The notes: generated by a model from the letters alone, not told the origin. Positions 1-10,126 are shown, counted from the first letter of the stretch. The stretch: 64,000 bases of DNA from Burkholderiales bacterium (GCA_020697255.1 JAJFBE010000006.1:109809-173808); one strand, 5' to 3'. Numbers and translations: made by a program.

Positions 1-36
1 TGTTAGTGAAATTCGCCTAAGTTAAGGATTAATCAA

Positions 37-288
37 ATGAATATGTACGTACTATCAATAATAACTCAAAATACCTTATGTGTTTTGCAACGGGTTGCCG
101 GAATGTTCTCACGCTATCGCATAAATATTGAACATATCAATATTTCGCGCCATACTGAAGAGCTATCATACTGGAATGTAGTGATTTATAGTGAAGATGA
201 ACGTATTGAATTATTAACCCGTCAACTTACTAAAATAATCGAATTGGTTGAAGTTAAAATTATTGATAAAGTTCCACTAGAGGCATAG
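37..288 (+). CDS. ilvN: Acetolactate synthase small (regulatory) subunit, short ACT-domain form
   Basis: An 83-residue protein made of a single ACT domain. The N-terminal stretch VLSIITQNTLCVLQRVAGMF followed by RYRINIEHINI is the usual start of acetolactate synthase regulatory subunits, which bind the catalytic subunit and confer valine feedback. At 83 residues it matches the short IlvM-like class, not the ~160-residue IlvN/IlvH class, so it lacks the C-terminal domain. ATG at 37 has AAGGA eight bases upstream. ilvA begins 2 bp after its stop, so it belongs to the ilv-leu operon. The catalytic subunit is presumably just before base 1 and cannot be seen. A generic ACT regulator is the alternative. 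Confidence 0.75.
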   Translation: MNMYVLSIITQNTLCVLQRVAGMFSRYRINIEHINISRHTEELSYWNVVIYSEDERIELLTRQLTKIIELVEVKIIDKVPLEA

Positions 289-290
289 AT

Positions 291-1544
291 ATGATTAATC
301 GACAGTTAAAATTAAGTGATATTGAGTCCGCCAGCTTACAATTAAAAAATATCGCTCTTGATACCCTATTGGAGTTTTCAGAACGTTTATCAACACGCTA
401 TAATGCAAATATCTACATTAAGCGTGAAGATTTGCAACGCTGCCGCTCTTTTAAGCTGCGTGGTGCCTATAATAAGATTATTTCCCTACCAACGGATGTA
501 CGGGAAAAGGGTATTGTTTGCGCCAGTGCCGGTAATCATGCCCAAGGTGTCGCCTATAGCTGTGCCAGTTTAAAAATCATGGGTACAATTTTTATGCCGC
601 TAACGACACCACTACAAAAAATTGATAAAGTAAAACAATTTGGCGGAAAATACATAGAAGTTGTAACTATCGGTGATACATATGATGATGCAAATAAAAA
701 TGCACAAGAATATAGTAAAAAACACCAGCTAACTTTTGTCCATCCATTTGATGATTACGCAGTAATGTGCGGCCAGGCAACTGTCGGCATGGAAATTTAT
801 GAAGAGCTTGGCGATAAAATTGACATGGTCATGATTCCAATTGGTGGCGGCGGACTTGCTGCCGGCGTTTCATCTTACCTGAAACAAAAGAAACACGATA
901 TAGAAATTATTGGTGTTGAACCAGATGGCGCACCTAGCATGAGTCGTGCTATCGAGCAAGGATATGTAACTCCGCTGGAGAGTATAGATACTTTTGTCGA
1001 TGGTGCAGCTGTAAAACGCGTTGGCGATGCCACTTTTGCTATTTGTCATGATAATCTGAATGCTACTGTATTAGTTCCTGAAGGTAAAATATGCACCACT
1101 ATGATTGAGTTATACCAATCTGATGGAATAATTGTTGAGCCGGCAGGTGCCCTCTCTATCTCAGCACTTGATATGATTGCTGATAAAATTAGAGGAAAAA
1201 ACATTGTTTGTATTCTAAGTGGTGGAAACAACGATATTTTACGCTATCCGGAAATTATGGAGCGTAGCTTAGTTTATAACGGCCGTAAACATTATTTTAT
1301 TATTGAATTTAGCCAAAAACCTGGACAATTACGCAAATTTTTAAATGAAGCCCTCGGGCCGCATGATGATATTGTCCGTTTTGAATATATGAAAAAGACT
1401 AACCGCGAAAGCGGTGCAGCATTAGTAGGTATTGAGTTGTACGATAAGCATGACTTTAGTCCACTTTTAGAACGTATGGAAAAAACCGGAATTAATTTTA
1501 GGTTATTATCGAATAAAGAATTATTGTATAGCTATATAATTTAA
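291..1544 (+). CDS. ilvA: Threonine dehydratase (threonine ammonia-lyase), biosynthetic, single regulatory domain
   Basis: Converts threonine to 2-oxobutanoate, the first step towards isoleucine. The fold-type II PLP core shows the Schiff-base lysine in SFKLRGA (Lys55), the substrate loop SAGNHAQG (79-86), the phosphate-binding GGGGLAAG (from 185) and SGGNND near 312. The last ~85 residues form one ACT-like regulatory domain starting around KHYFIIEFSQKPGQLR. At 417 residues it is the short form with one regulatory domain; the E. coli type (~514) has two. The phrases VDGAAVKRVG and FEYMKKTNRESG resemble Bacteroidetes/Firmicutes IlvA more than the enteric form (from memory, not searched). Cytoplasmic; ilvD follows after 9 bp. 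Confidence 0.95.
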   Translation: MINRQLKLSDIESASLQLKNIALDTLLEFSERLSTRYNANIYIKREDLQRCRSFKLRGAYNKIISLPTDVREKGIVCASAGNHAQGVAYSCASLKIMGTIFMPLTTPLQKIDKVKQFGGKYIEVVTIGDTYDDANKNAQEYSKKHQLTFVHPFDDYAVMCGQATVGMEIYEELGDKIDMVMIPIGGGGLAAGVSSYLKQKKHDIEIIGVEPDGAPSMSRAIEQGYVTPLESIDTFVDGAAVKRVGDATFAICHDNLNATVLVPEGKICTTMIELYQSDGIIVEPAGALSISALDMIADKIRGKNIVCILSGGNNDILRYPEIMERSLVYNGRKHYFIIEFSQKPGQLRKFLNEALGPHDDIVRFEYMKKTNRESGAALVGIELYDKHDFSPLLERMEKTGINFRLLSNKELLYSYII

Positions 1545-1553
1545 GGAATATTT

Positions 1554-3266
1554 ATGACAAAATTAAAACAAAGAAGTGCACAATTAACCAGCACCCCAGG
1601 AGATAAAGACTGGATAAAACGTGCCCCCAGCAGAGCCATGCTACGAGCTGTAGGATTTAGTGACGAAGACTTTACCAAACCAATTATTACAGTTGCCTGT
1701 CCGCATACTAATATTACGCCATGCAACGCACATATTCGCGATCTTGGTGATATAGTAAGCAATGCCATTAACGAAAACTGGGGTAAGCCTGTAATATTTG
1801 GTACACCAGTAATTTCAGATGGCGAAACCATGGGTATGGAAGGTATGAAATACTCTCTTGTATCACGCGAATTAATTGCTGATTGTATTGAAATGATGCA
1901 CGAAGGTTATGCAGCTGATGGCATACTTACACTATCGGGTTGTGATAAAACCATTCCGGCAGCCTTGATTCCATTAGCCCGAACTAATGCTATTGGTTTA
2001 ACCTTATATGGCGGCTCTATTTTACCAGGAAAACTAAATGGTCAGGATTTGACTATTGTCAGCACATTTGAAGCTGTAGGAAAATTCAGTGCCGGAAATA
2101 TTGATGCTGCTGAACTACACAAAGTAGAGTGCCACTCATGCCCGGGAAGCGGCTCATGTGGGGGAATGTATACAGCAAATACGATGGCCTCAGCCATAGA
2201 AGCAATGGGAATGTCAATTCCAGGAAGTGCCGCACATGTAGCTGTTGATGCAAATAACAGGATTTCAAAAGAGAAAATCCAAGATTGTAAAGACTCAGTA
2301 GAGGCTCTATTGAATTTAATGTCCAAGGGTATCAGAGCCAGAGATATAATGACGCGTAAAGCTTTTGAAAATGCAATCACGGTAGTTATGGCTCTTGGCG
2401 GTTCAACCAATGCAGTACTTCATTTACTTTCTTTAGCACATGAAGCGGAAGTTGAACTTAATATTGATGACTTTGAAAAAATAGGAGCAAAAGTTCCGCT
2501 AATTGGCGATTTTAAACCATTTGGTAAATATGTTATGAATGACTTATTTAAAATCGGTGGGATCCCACTAGTTATGAAACACCTATACCAGCATGGGTTA
2601 ATTCATGGCGACTGCCTGACTGTAACGGGTAAGACAGTTGCTGAAAATTTGAAAAATGTGCCAGATTTACCCTCTAACCAGAATGTAATCTACCCTATAG
2701 ATAAACCGCTTGCTCCCCCATCTAAGCATATACTTATTTTACGCGGCAATCTGGCACCAGATGGTGCAGTACTAAAATTATCTGGTAAAGAAATGCTACA
2801 ACATAGCGGCCCGGCCCGTGTATTTGATGGCGAAGATGATGCCATGAATGCAATCTTAAATGGTAACATCAAAAAAAATGATGTCATAGTTATACGTTAT
2901 GAAGGACCTAAAGGAGGTCCGGGAATGCGTGAAATGTTATCTCCTTCTGCTGCCTTGATGGGTGCTGGGCTAGGCAAAGATGTAGCTCTAATTACTGATG
3001 GAAGATTTTCTGGCGGCACGCATGGAATTATGATTGGTCATATTTCACCTGAAGCTTATAGTGGAGGACCGTTGGCAATTATCGAAGAAAATGATATTAT
3101 AACTATCGATATTATTAAACGTACATTAGATATAAATATAAGCGAAAATCAAATAAAAGAGAGATTAGCTAAATGGATAAAACCAAAAGCTAAATATACG
3201 CGAGGGGTATTGGCTAAGTATGCACAACTAGTTGCATGTGCCTCAGATGGCGCATACACGAGTTAA
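1554..3266 (+). CDS. ilvD: Dihydroxy-acid dehydratase
   Basis: Dehydrates 2,3-dihydroxy-isovalerate and 2,3-dihydroxy-3-methylvalerate to the 2-oxo acids, the third step of valine and isoleucine synthesis. The cluster cysteines are in recognisable motifs: Cys57 in NITPCNAH, Cys130 in GCDKTIPA (with Lys132) and Cys202 in [15 protein letters not shown]. The C-terminal motif [10 protein letters not shown] is present. Length of 570 residues is normal for the family. Start ATG at 1554 follows an AAGGA-type site. Third visible gene of the ilv-leu operon, with 15 bp to ilvE. Confidence 0.97.
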   Translation: MTKLKQRSAQLTSTPGDKDWIKRAPSRAMLRAVGFSDEDFTKPIITVACPHTNITPCNAHIRDLGDIVSNAINENWGKPVIFGTPVISDGETMGMEGMKYSLVSRELIADCIEMMHEGYAADGILTLSGCDKTIPAALIPLARTNAIGLTLYGGSILPGKLNGQDLTIVSTFEAVGKFSAGNIDAAELHKVECHSCPGSGSCGGMYTANTMASAIEAMGMSIPGSAAHVAVDANNRISKEKIQDCKDSVEALLNLMSKGIRARDIMTRKAFENAITVVMALGGSTNAVLHLLSLAHEAEVELNIDDFEKIGAKVPLIGDFKPFGKYVMNDLFKIGGIPLVMKHLYQHGLIHGDCLTVTGKTVAENLKNVPDLPSNQNVIYPIDKPLAPPSKHILILRGNLAPDGAVLKLSGKEMLQHSGPARVFDGEDDAMNAILNGNIKKNDVIVIRYEGPKGGPGMREMLSPSAALMGAGLGKDVALITDGRFSGGTHGIMIGHISPEAYSGGPLAIIEENDIITIDIIKRTLDINISENQIKERLAKWIKPKAKYTRGVLAKYAQLVACASDGAYTS

Positions 3267-3281
3267 CATTTAAGGAAATAT

Positions 3282-4199
3282 ATGAAAAGTTTTAAATATG
3301 CCTTCTTTGAAGGTAAAGTTATTGATCTGGAGAATGCGAAAATATCGATAATGACAAATGCACTCCAGTATGGTACTGGAGTATTTGGCGGTATTCGTGG
3401 TTATTATGATAATGAAGGAAAAACTTTATCAATTTTTCGGATTCGTGATCATTATAAAAGATTTTTATCTTCTATAAAACTTATGGGATGTGCGTTCCCC
3501 TACACTTTAGATCAATTAGTTGAAATCCATATAGATTTAGCAAAAAAAAATTCACCTACGTGCAATTCATACTTTCGTCCATTTGCTTATGTAGGTAATA
3601 CTAGTCTGGGCCCAAATTTGCATAATGTGACTCTTGACTACGCACTATATATGATTCCACTTGAAGAATATATGCCGCTAGGTAAAGGCTTATCGCTTAT
3701 GGTATCCTCATGGCGCAGGATTGGTGATAACTCTATCCCTGCACGCGGTAAATTCTGTGGTGCATATCTAAACTCGGCATTTGCACGTAAAGAAGCCAAT
3801 GACAATGGTTTTGATGAAGCAATTTTATTAAGTGAGCATGGGCATGTATGTGAAGGTTCGGCAGAAAATTTATTTATTATCCGTGATGGTGTGCTCATTA
3901 CCCCCGCACCTTCGGATGACATATTAGAAGGAATTACCAGGCGAACGCTTCTACAAATAGCAACCGATAATGATATACCAGTGATTGAGCGTAGCATTGA
4001 CAGAAGTGAATTATATGCAGCAGATGAAGTTTTTTTATCCGGTACCGGCTGCCAATTGGCTTGGGTTCATGCAATTGACAGAAGAATTATAAGTAATGAA
4101 ATAGGACCTATTTCAAGTAAGCTGCGTGATGAATATTTTGCAACAGTAAGAGGTAAAGTCGCTAAATATAATGACTGGTGTACTAAAGTGAGTGTATAG
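3282..4199 (+). CDS. ilvE: Branched-chain amino acid aminotransferase
   Basis: Fold-type IV PLP aminotransferase that carries out the last step of leucine, isoleucine and valine synthesis using glutamate. The PLP lysine is Lys157 in ARGKFCGAYLNSAFARKEA, and the phosphate-binding segment CEGSAENLF lies near residue 192. N-terminal landmarks ALQYGTGVFGGIRGYYD are typical. 305 residues is the usual length. Preceded by AAGGAAATAT before ATG 3282. A 66-bp gap with a small hairpin repeat separates it from ilvC. Confidence 0.95.
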   Translation: MKSFKYAFFEGKVIDLENAKISIMTNALQYGTGVFGGIRGYYDNEGKTLSIFRIRDHYKRFLSSIKLMGCAFPYTLDQLVEIHIDLAKKNSPTCNSYFRPFAYVGNTSLGPNLHNVTLDYALYMIPLEEYMPLGKGLSLMVSSWRRIGDNSIPARGKFCGAYLNSAFARKEANDNGFDEAILLSEHGHVCEGSAENLFIIRDGVLITPAPSDDILEGITRRTLLQIATDNDIPVIERSIDRSELYAADEVFLSGTGCQLAWVHAIDRRIISNEIGPISSKLRDEYFATVRGKVAKYNDWCTKVSV

Positions 4200-4233
4200 A
4201 TTGCCGCGCCTAATTTCGTCAGGCTTGCAATGA
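4199..4233 (+). repeat. Small inverted repeat between ilvE and ilvC
   Basis: Arms ATTGCC..GCCT and AGGC..GCAAT pair around a short AT-rich loop, ending in GCAATGAC. This looks like the common short palindromic repeats of proteobacterial intergenic regions (ATTGCC...GCAATGAC type). It sits inside the operon just after the ilvE stop, so it could modulate mRNA stability between ilvE and ilvC. It has no T-run, so it is not a terminator. Confidence 0.5.
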
Positions 4234-4265
4234 CAAAAATAATTAATTTTTAAAGGAAACAAAGT

Positions 4266-5309
4266 ATGGCACAAATGAATTTTGGTGGAGTTATGGAACC
4301 GGTTGTTACTCGTGAAGAATTTCCACTAACTAAAGCACAGGAAGTATTAGCCAAAGAAACAATTGCGATAATTGGTTACGGTGTACAAGGACCGGGACAG
4401 GCCCTAAATTTACGTGATAATGGTTTTAAAGTAATTGTTGGTCAACGTAAACCTTCAAAATCATGGGATAAAGCAATAAGGGATGGCTTTGTTCCGGGAG
4501 AGACATTATTTGAACCAGAAGCAGCCTTAGAAAAAGCTACAATTATTATGTACTTACTTAGCGATGCAGCCCAAATTGAAATGTGGCCAACCGTTAAAAA
4601 ATATTTGACCAAAGGTAAAGCATTATACTTCTCCCACGGTTTTGGCATTACTTATAAAGACCGTACTGGAATAGTTCCGCCTCCTGATGTTGATGTTATT
4701 TTAGTTGCTCCTAAAGGCTCAGGTACTTCATTACGTCGTTTATTTGTTGAGGGTAAAGGCCTAAATTCTTCTTATGCAATTTTCCAGGATGCAACTGGGC
4801 ATGCACATGACAGGACAATAGCTTTAGGGATTGGGGTTGGTTCTGGTTATTTATTTGAGACAACATTCCAAAAAGAAGTATATTCAGATTTAACCGGTGA
4901 ACGAGGTGTATTAATGGGTGCATTAGCCGGTGTAATGGAAGCTCAATACAATGTACTACGTAAGCATGGCCACTCACCTTCTGAAGCATTTAATGAAACT
5001 GTTGAAGAATTGACTGAATCGCTAATTAAATTAGTATCAGAAAATGGTATGGATTGGATGTATGCTAATTGTTCTACAACTGCACAACGTGGCGCACTGG
5101 ATTGGAAGGGCCCGTTTAGAGATGCAGTTGCTCCGGTGTTTGAACAACTATACAATAAAGTTGCAACTGGTGAAGAAGCCCAACGCTCTATTGATACAAA
5201 TTCGAAACCTGATTATAGAGAAAAACTGGAAGAAGAACTACGCGCAATTCGCGAAAGTGAAATGTGGCAAACAGGTAAAACAGTCAGAAGTCTCCGCCCG
5301 GGAAAATAA
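4266..5309 (+). CDS. ilvC: Ketol-acid reductoisomerase, Bacteroidetes-like class
   Basis: NADPH-dependent isomerisation and reduction of acetolactate or acetohydroxybutyrate. The Rossmann motif is IIGYGVQGPGQALNLRDNG (residues 35-53), followed by GQRK, and the C-terminal knotted domain contains SDLTGERGVLMGAL and ENGMDWMYANCSTTAQRG. Length is 347 residues. Typical proteobacterial class I enzymes are ~338 residues and read GYGSQGHAHALNL at the nucleotide site. The wording here (VQGPGQALNLRDNGF, NSKPDYREKLE, a REEFPL N-terminus) matches what I remember of Bacteroidetes IlvC, so transfer is likely. ATG 4266 follows AAAGGAAAC. Confidence 0.96.
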   Translation: MAQMNFGGVMEPVVTREEFPLTKAQEVLAKETIAIIGYGVQGPGQALNLRDNGFKVIVGQRKPSKSWDKAIRDGFVPGETLFEPEAALEKATIIMYLLSDAAQIEMWPTVKKYLTKGKALYFSHGFGITYKDRTGIVPPPDVDVILVAPKGSGTSLRRLFVEGKGLNSSYAIFQDATGHAHDRTIALGIGVGSGYLFETTFQKEVYSDLTGERGVLMGALAGVMEAQYNVLRKHGHSPSEAFNETVEELTESLIKLVSENGMDWMYANCSTTAQRGALDWKGPFRDAVAPVFEQLYNKVATGEEAQRSIDTNSKPDYREKLEEELRAIRESEMWQTGKTVRSLRPGK

Positions 5310-5314
5310 GGGTA

Positions 5315-5399
5315 TGGATTCCCGCTTCCCACACGAGCGTGTAAGCAAAACTGGCAATGGTATGCAGGAATCACAGATTAGGTCGTCAACAGCCAGTTT
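5315..5399 (+). repeat. Palindromic repeats in the ilvC-leuC gap
   Basis: The 124-bp gap holds a copy of the GGATTCCCGCTT / CACACGAGCGTGT short repeat (5315-5345) seen at several other places in the window. An 8-bp inverted repeat AAACTGGC (5348-5355) / GCCAGTTT (5392-5399) follows. No T-run is present, so operon transcription probably continues. Confidence 0.45.
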
Positions 5400-5433
5400 G
5401 GAAATAACAGATATCTCTATAAGGAATAGTTAG

Positions 5434-6843
5434 GTGAGCAATAAAAATATTATTGATAAAATATGGGATAATCATATTGTTCAAAAAAAACCTGATTTTC
5501 CCTATGTATTATATATAGATAGAATCTTACTTCATGAGGTAACTTCTGCACAGGCAATTGAAGAAATTGAAAAACGTGGCTTAACTATCCGTAATAAACA
5601 AAATATTATTGCAACGGTTGATCATAGTATTCCAACTGATACAAACCGCAAATTTATTGCGGATGAAGTTGCCAGAGCCCAGATTGAGCGCTTACGCCAA
5701 AATTGCAAAAAACATAGTATTACTTTCTTTGATATTGAAAGTAAACATCAGGGAATTGTCCATGTAATTGGTCCTGAGCTTGGTTTTACCCTACCTGGAA
5801 CTACTATTATTTGTGGTGATTCCCATACAGCAACTCATGGAGCATTTGGCGCACTAGCTTTTGGTGTTGGTACTACTGAAATTTTATATGCTATGTCAAC
5901 TAGCTGTATATTGCAGGAGAAACCCAAAACTTTTAAGGTTGAATTTGTCGGACACCCCGATAAATATTTTACAGCCAAAGATGCAATACTAAAACTAATC
6001 GCAAAAATTGGCATTGGCGGTGCACAAGGCTGTGTGATTGAATATGTTGGTGAGTACATTAAAAGTTTGAGTATGGAAGCCCGCATGACTATTTGTAATA
6101 TGTCAATTGAATGCGGAGCACGTGCTGGTTTAATTGCACCTGATAATACAACATTTAACTATCTTAAAGGCCGGGATTATGCGCCCAAAGGTAGTAACTG
6201 GGACAAAATGGTTGAAACATGGCAACAATTAGCCAGTGATAAAGATGCCCATTATGATCAAAGCATAACCATTGATTTAACTAATGCCAAACCAATGATA
6301 ACCTGGGGAATTAATCCCGAACATGCTATTGCATTAAACGAAACCACCCCTCTTCTTGAAAATGCTCATGATAGAATAACATTTGAAAAAGCTTATGCCT
6401 ACACTCATTTAAAACCAGCACAATCTTTAGAGGGTGTACCAATTGATTTTGCTTTTGTTGGTAGCTGTACCAATGGGAGAATTGAAGATTTAAGAGCTGT
6501 TGCTAAAGTCCTGGATGGGTACAAAGTTGCCGCTAATGTAACTATGTATATAGTGCCTGGCTCTGAAGGGGTATTAATTCAAGCAAAAGCTGAAGGATTA
6601 GATAAAATTTTTGCAAGCTCCGGTGCCCAATTGAGGCTACCTGGTTGTTCAATGTGTTTGGCAATGAATCCAGATAAGGTACCGCCCGGGAAACGTTGCA
6701 TTAGTACAACTAATCGTAACTTTATTGGCCGTCAGGGCCCTGACAGTATCACTCACCTTGCATCCCCACAAACTGTTGCAGCCAGTTCAATAATGGGTTA
6801 TATCACTTCAGTTGAAAGGCTTGAAGAACATGGAAAAGTTTAA
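5434..6843 (+). CDS. leuC: 3-isopropylmalate dehydratase large subunit
   Basis: Aconitase-family subunit that carries the 4Fe-4S cluster and interconverts 2- and 3-isopropylmalate with LeuD. Cluster ligands are Cys345 in GSCTNGR and Cys405/Cys408 in PGCSMCLAMN. ICGDSHTATHGAFGALAFG is the classic HACN signature. 469 residues is standard. The start is GTG at 5434, with AAGGA nine bases upstream; no better ATG lies nearby. Its 3' end overlaps leuD. Confidence 0.96.
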   Translation: MSNKNIIDKIWDNHIVQKKPDFPYVLYIDRILLHEVTSAQAIEEIEKRGLTIRNKQNIIATVDHSIPTDTNRKFIADEVARAQIERLRQNCKKHSITFFDIESKHQGIVHVIGPELGFTLPGTTIICGDSHTATHGAFGALAFGVGTTEILYAMSTSCILQEKPKTFKVEFVGHPDKYFTAKDAILKLIAKIGIGGAQGCVIEYVGEYIKSLSMEARMTICNMSIECGARAGLIAPDNTTFNYLKGRDYAPKGSNWDKMVETWQQLASDKDAHYDQSITIDLTNAKPMITWGINPEHAIALNETTPLLENAHDRITFEKAYAYTHLKPAQSLEGVPIDFAFVGSCTNGRIEDLRAVAKVLDGYKVAANVTMYIVPGSEGVLIQAKAEGLDKIFASSGAQLRLPGCSMCLAMNPDKVPPGKRCISTTNRNFIGRQGPDSITHLASPQTVAASSIMGYITSVERLEEHGKV

Positions 6844-7411
6844 CTCTCTAACTGCTCAGATTATTCCTCTAGATCTGGACAATGTAGATACTGATATGAT
6901 TATACCAGCCGTACATCTAAAAAGTGTTAGTAAAGATGGTTATGGGGAGGGATTATTTTCTGCTCTTCGCACTATGTATCCAGATTTTATTTTAAACAAT
7001 AATGCATATAAAAATGGCAAAATTTTAGTTTCAAAAGCAAATTTTGGTTGTGGATCTTCACGTGAACATGCAGTATGGGCCATTACCCAATATGGGATTA
7101 GGGCTGTTGTCTGTAGTTCATTTTCTGATATATTTTATAATAATGCAGCAAAAAATGGATTACTTCTAATTAAAATGCCAGAAAATTTGGTTGATAGCTG
7201 GATTAGTGCATCTTTAAATGATGCCAGTTTAGAAATGACTATTGATTTACCTAACCAAACAATTAGTATTCTTAAAGAGACTCATAAATTTGATTATGAC
7301 CCATACAATAAACATTGTCTGATAAATGGTCATGATGATTTAGATTATTTACTTTCATGTGCAGAAGAAATAAAAAAATATGAAGAAAAAAATAGCAGTA
7401 CTACCGGGTGA
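6830..7411 (+). CDS. leuD: 3-isopropylmalate dehydratase small subunit
   Basis: Swivel-domain partner of LeuC. Recognisable motifs are DLDNVDTDMIIPAVHLK near the N-terminus and FGCGSSREHAVWAI, the substrate-binding loop of the family. I place the start at ATG 6830 (MEKFNSLTAQ, 193 residues) because GAAAGG lies about ten bases upstream; the in-frame ATG at 6812 would add six residues. The gene overlaps leuC by 14 bp and leuB by 32 bp, which implies translational coupling. Confidence 0.95.
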   Translation: MEKFNSLTAQIIPLDLDNVDTDMIIPAVHLKSVSKDGYGEGLFSALRTMYPDFILNNNAYKNGKILVSKANFGCGSSREHAVWAITQYGIRAVVCSSFSDIFYNNAAKNGLLLIKMPENLVDSWISASLNDASLEMTIDLPNQTISILKETHKFDYDPYNKHCLINGHDDLDYLLSCAEEIKKYEEKNSSTTG

Positions 7412-8465
7412 TGGAATCGGCCCTGAGGTTATGGCCCAGGCAATTAATGTATTAGATTGTATTGCACAAAAATTTGGCCATGAATTTATTTATACTCATG
7501 GACTAGTCGGAGGTGCTGCATATGATGAATATAAAGAACATTTGCCACAGGATACCATTGATATTTGTAACAATGCTGATGCTATTTTATTTGGCTCGGT
7601 AGGCGGTCCTGTTAATGCTCATACTGAAGAGAAATGGAATAATTGTGAAGCAAAGTCAATTTTAGCTTTGAGAAAAGCATTTAACTTTAATATTAATCTA
7701 CGCAAAACAGAAATTTATCCGGAACTAACTGCTCTTTCTCCGCTGAAACCTGATTTAGTAAAAAATGGATTAAATATAGTAGTATTTCGTGAATTACTTG
7801 GCGATATTTATTTTGGTGAACATTATTTAGGCGAAAGAAATAGTCTACGTTTTGCCTCTGATGTTGCCGAATATAACGAAGAACAAATTAAAAGTATTGC
7901 ACATCTGGCATTTAAAACAGCATTGACCCGAAATAAAAATTTAGTCTCGGTAGATAAAGCCAATGTACTTGCCACTTCAAAATTATGGCGTCAGGTAGTG
8001 GCTGAAGTAGCACTTCAGTACCCGGATGTAAAATACCAGGATATGCTGGTTGATAATTGTGCTATGCAAATTATCAAAAATCCAGCCCAGTTTGATGTAA
8101 TCCTGACTTCGAATTTATTTGGCGACATTTTATCTGATGAATTATCGGTATTATCCGGTTCACTTGGCATGATGCCATCGGCCAGTTTTAGTAGTTCGGG
8201 GTTTGCACTTTATGAGCCAGCTGGTGGTTCTGCTCCGGATATAGCAGGTGAAAACATAGCTAATCCAATTGCACAAATTTTATCGGCAGCTATGATGCTT
8301 GGTTATTCATTTGCAATGCATGAGGAAGCAAAATGTATCGAAGAGGCGATAAAAACTACTATTATTAATGGCTATAGGACACAAGACCTGGCTTTGGGCG
8401 TTGCATCTGAAAAAATAGTTGGAACAAAAGAATTTACACAGCAAGTGATTGAGGCAATGCAATAA
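7380..8465 (+). CDS. leuB: 3-isopropylmalate dehydrogenase
   Basis: NAD-dependent oxidative decarboxylation of 3-isopropylmalate to 2-oxoisocaproate. Family landmarks: LPGDGIGPEVM at the N-terminus, LFGSVGGP, the metal/substrate segment SNLFGDILSDE, and EPAGGSAPDIAGENIANP near the C-terminus. 361 residues, a normal length. The usual RELTGGIYFG motif reads RELLGDIYFG here, a small departure in an active-site loop. It starts inside leuD and its TAA shares one base with the leuA ATG. Confidence 0.95.
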   Translation: MKKKIAVLPGDGIGPEVMAQAINVLDCIAQKFGHEFIYTHGLVGGAAYDEYKEHLPQDTIDICNNADAILFGSVGGPVNAHTEEKWNNCEAKSILALRKAFNFNINLRKTEIYPELTALSPLKPDLVKNGLNIVVFRELLGDIYFGEHYLGERNSLRFASDVAEYNEEQIKSIAHLAFKTALTRNKNLVSVDKANVLATSKLWRQVVAEVALQYPDVKYQDMLVDNCAMQIIKNPAQFDVILTSNLFGDILSDELSVLSGSLGMMPSASFSSSGFALYEPAGGSAPDIAGENIANPIAQILSAAMMLGYSFAMHEEAKCIEEAIKTTIINGYRTQDLALGVASEKIVGTKEFTQQVIEAMQ

Positions 8466-10063
8466 TGGCAACACAAATATATATTCTGGATACAACACTA
8501 CGTGATGGACAGCAATCCCCCGGCGCCGGGATGTCATATGAGGATAATTTACATTATGCCCATTTGGCACATAAACTAAAAATTGATATTTTAGAAGCCG
8601 GGTTCCCTTCAGCAAGTAATACTGATTTTAATATTGTTAGCCAGATTGCTAAAGATATGGCCGCTATAAAATCTGATATGAAAATATCGGGGTTATGCCA
8701 GCTACGCGAAGATCAGGTTCATAAAACTATGGAAGCATTAGCTCCATCTTTAGCAATTAATCGCGGCCGAATTCATATTTATGTTCCGGTTGATCCAGAA
8801 CTAATGCCTGTGTCGCTAGGCAATTTGGCTAATGATAAACCATTGATTATTGGAACTGTAAATAAACTAATCAAGATTATGACAAGTGCCGGGTTTGAAG
8901 TTGAGTTTAGCCCTGAAGGTTACTCACGCATGCGCAAGAACTTTGATTTTACTACTGATGTAATTCGTGCCGCAATTGAGGCTGGAGCTAGTATAATTAA
9001 CTGTCCGGATACTATTGGTGGAGCCTCACGCTATGAAGGTGAAGATTATTTCGTAAATAAAATAAAGCAACATGCTGCAATAATTAAACAAGAATTTCCA
9101 GGGCAAAATATCATTTGGTCAGCCCATTGTCATAACGACTTTGGTACAGCACTGGATAATACCTTAACGGCAGTATTCGAGGGCGCTGTCCAACAAATAG
9201 AAGGTTGTATCAATGGGGTTGGCGAACGTGCCGGAAATGTGTCATTAGAACAATGTATTATGAACATACGCCAGTTTGGTAACTTGACGCACCTATCACA
9301 TAAAGTGTATACAAATGCAGATATTAGTTACCTTAAAGATATTTCAGATTTTATTGCTGAGAAGATGTTACCCCGTCAGCCGCACTCACCAATTACCGGT
9401 AAGAACGCAGCGTCCCATACCTCGGGTGGACATATTAATGCAATTTTAAAAAATCCGATGGCATATCAGCCATTTGATCCTAAACAAATTGGTAGTGAAA
9501 TTAGTTTTGTATTTGGTCCGTTAAGCGGAAGCAATCATGCACGGCAGATTATCACAACATTAGGATACAAATGTACTGAAGAGGAAAAAGTTGCTATTAC
9601 CCAAGCAATTAAAGACTATTATCAGGACAGACGCAAAGGCATAACTGATGAAGAGTTAGTCAAAGCATATAAAGCTTATCGCTCACCAATCAGACTAGAT
9701 AGTTTGACTTATGCTAAAGATGCTGGCAACACCACAACCTTGACATTACATGGTAAGTTCTTTGATTTGCCGGAAATTTCAGTCAGCTATAAAGGCAAAG
9801 GATCAGCCCTAAGTACAATAAATAACGCAATTGCTACCCACTTTCCAGGCATTGCGGTAGAGGATTATAATTCATATGCAGAAGGTCATACAATTGATGC
9901 GTTATGTACTTCAAATATCACCGTATCTTTAAATGGTAGTCATCGTTTTCATGGCCGGGCAAGCGATGAAGATATCGAAATCTCAGCAGTTAAAGCATTT
10001 ATTGATGCCGTAAATAATGCTTATGTAGAGACTAAATTTGCATTAAAAAATACGGAAAAATAA
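8465..10063 (+). CDS. leuA: 2-isopropylmalate synthase
   Basis: Condenses acetyl-CoA with 2-oxoisovalerate, the committed step to leucine. The TIM-barrel part opens with ILDTTLRDGQQSPG (metal-binding Asp, catalytic Arg), has AHCHNDFGTALDNT and NGVGERAGNVSLEQ, and is followed by the linker and a C-terminal LeuA allosteric dimerisation domain (roughly residues 395-525). 532 residues, near the usual length. The start overlaps the leuB stop as TAATG. Last gene of the operon, followed by a strong terminator. Confidence 0.95.
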   Translation: MATQIYILDTTLRDGQQSPGAGMSYEDNLHYAHLAHKLKIDILEAGFPSASNTDFNIVSQIAKDMAAIKSDMKISGLCQLREDQVHKTMEALAPSLAINRGRIHIYVPVDPELMPVSLGNLANDKPLIIGTVNKLIKIMTSAGFEVEFSPEGYSRMRKNFDFTTDVIRAAIEAGASIINCPDTIGGASRYEGEDYFVNKIKQHAAIIKQEFPGQNIIWSAHCHNDFGTALDNTLTAVFEGAVQQIEGCINGVGERAGNVSLEQCIMNIRQFGNLTHLSHKVYTNADISYLKDISDFIAEKMLPRQPHSPITGKNAASHTSGGHINAILKNPMAYQPFDPKQIGSEISFVFGPLSGSNHARQIITTLGYKCTEEEKVAITQAIKDYYQDRRKGITDEELVKAYKAYRSPIRLDSLTYAKDAGNTTTLTLHGKFFDLPEISVSYKGKGSALSTINNAIATHFPGIAVEDYNSYAEGHTIDALCTSNITVSLNGSHRFHGRASDEDIEISAVKAFIDAVNNAYVETKFALKNTEK

Positions 10064-10126
10064 TTTTAATAAATTTTTTAATCAGATTAACCCGTTGATA
10101 TAATTTATTTATTTGTAGTTTTGGTG

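Noticed and set aside
5044..5433. 129-codon open frame overlapping the ilvC 3' end and the repeat
   Set aside because: Out of frame with ilvC over most of its length, composition unlike a protein, no SD; a shadow extended through a repeat.
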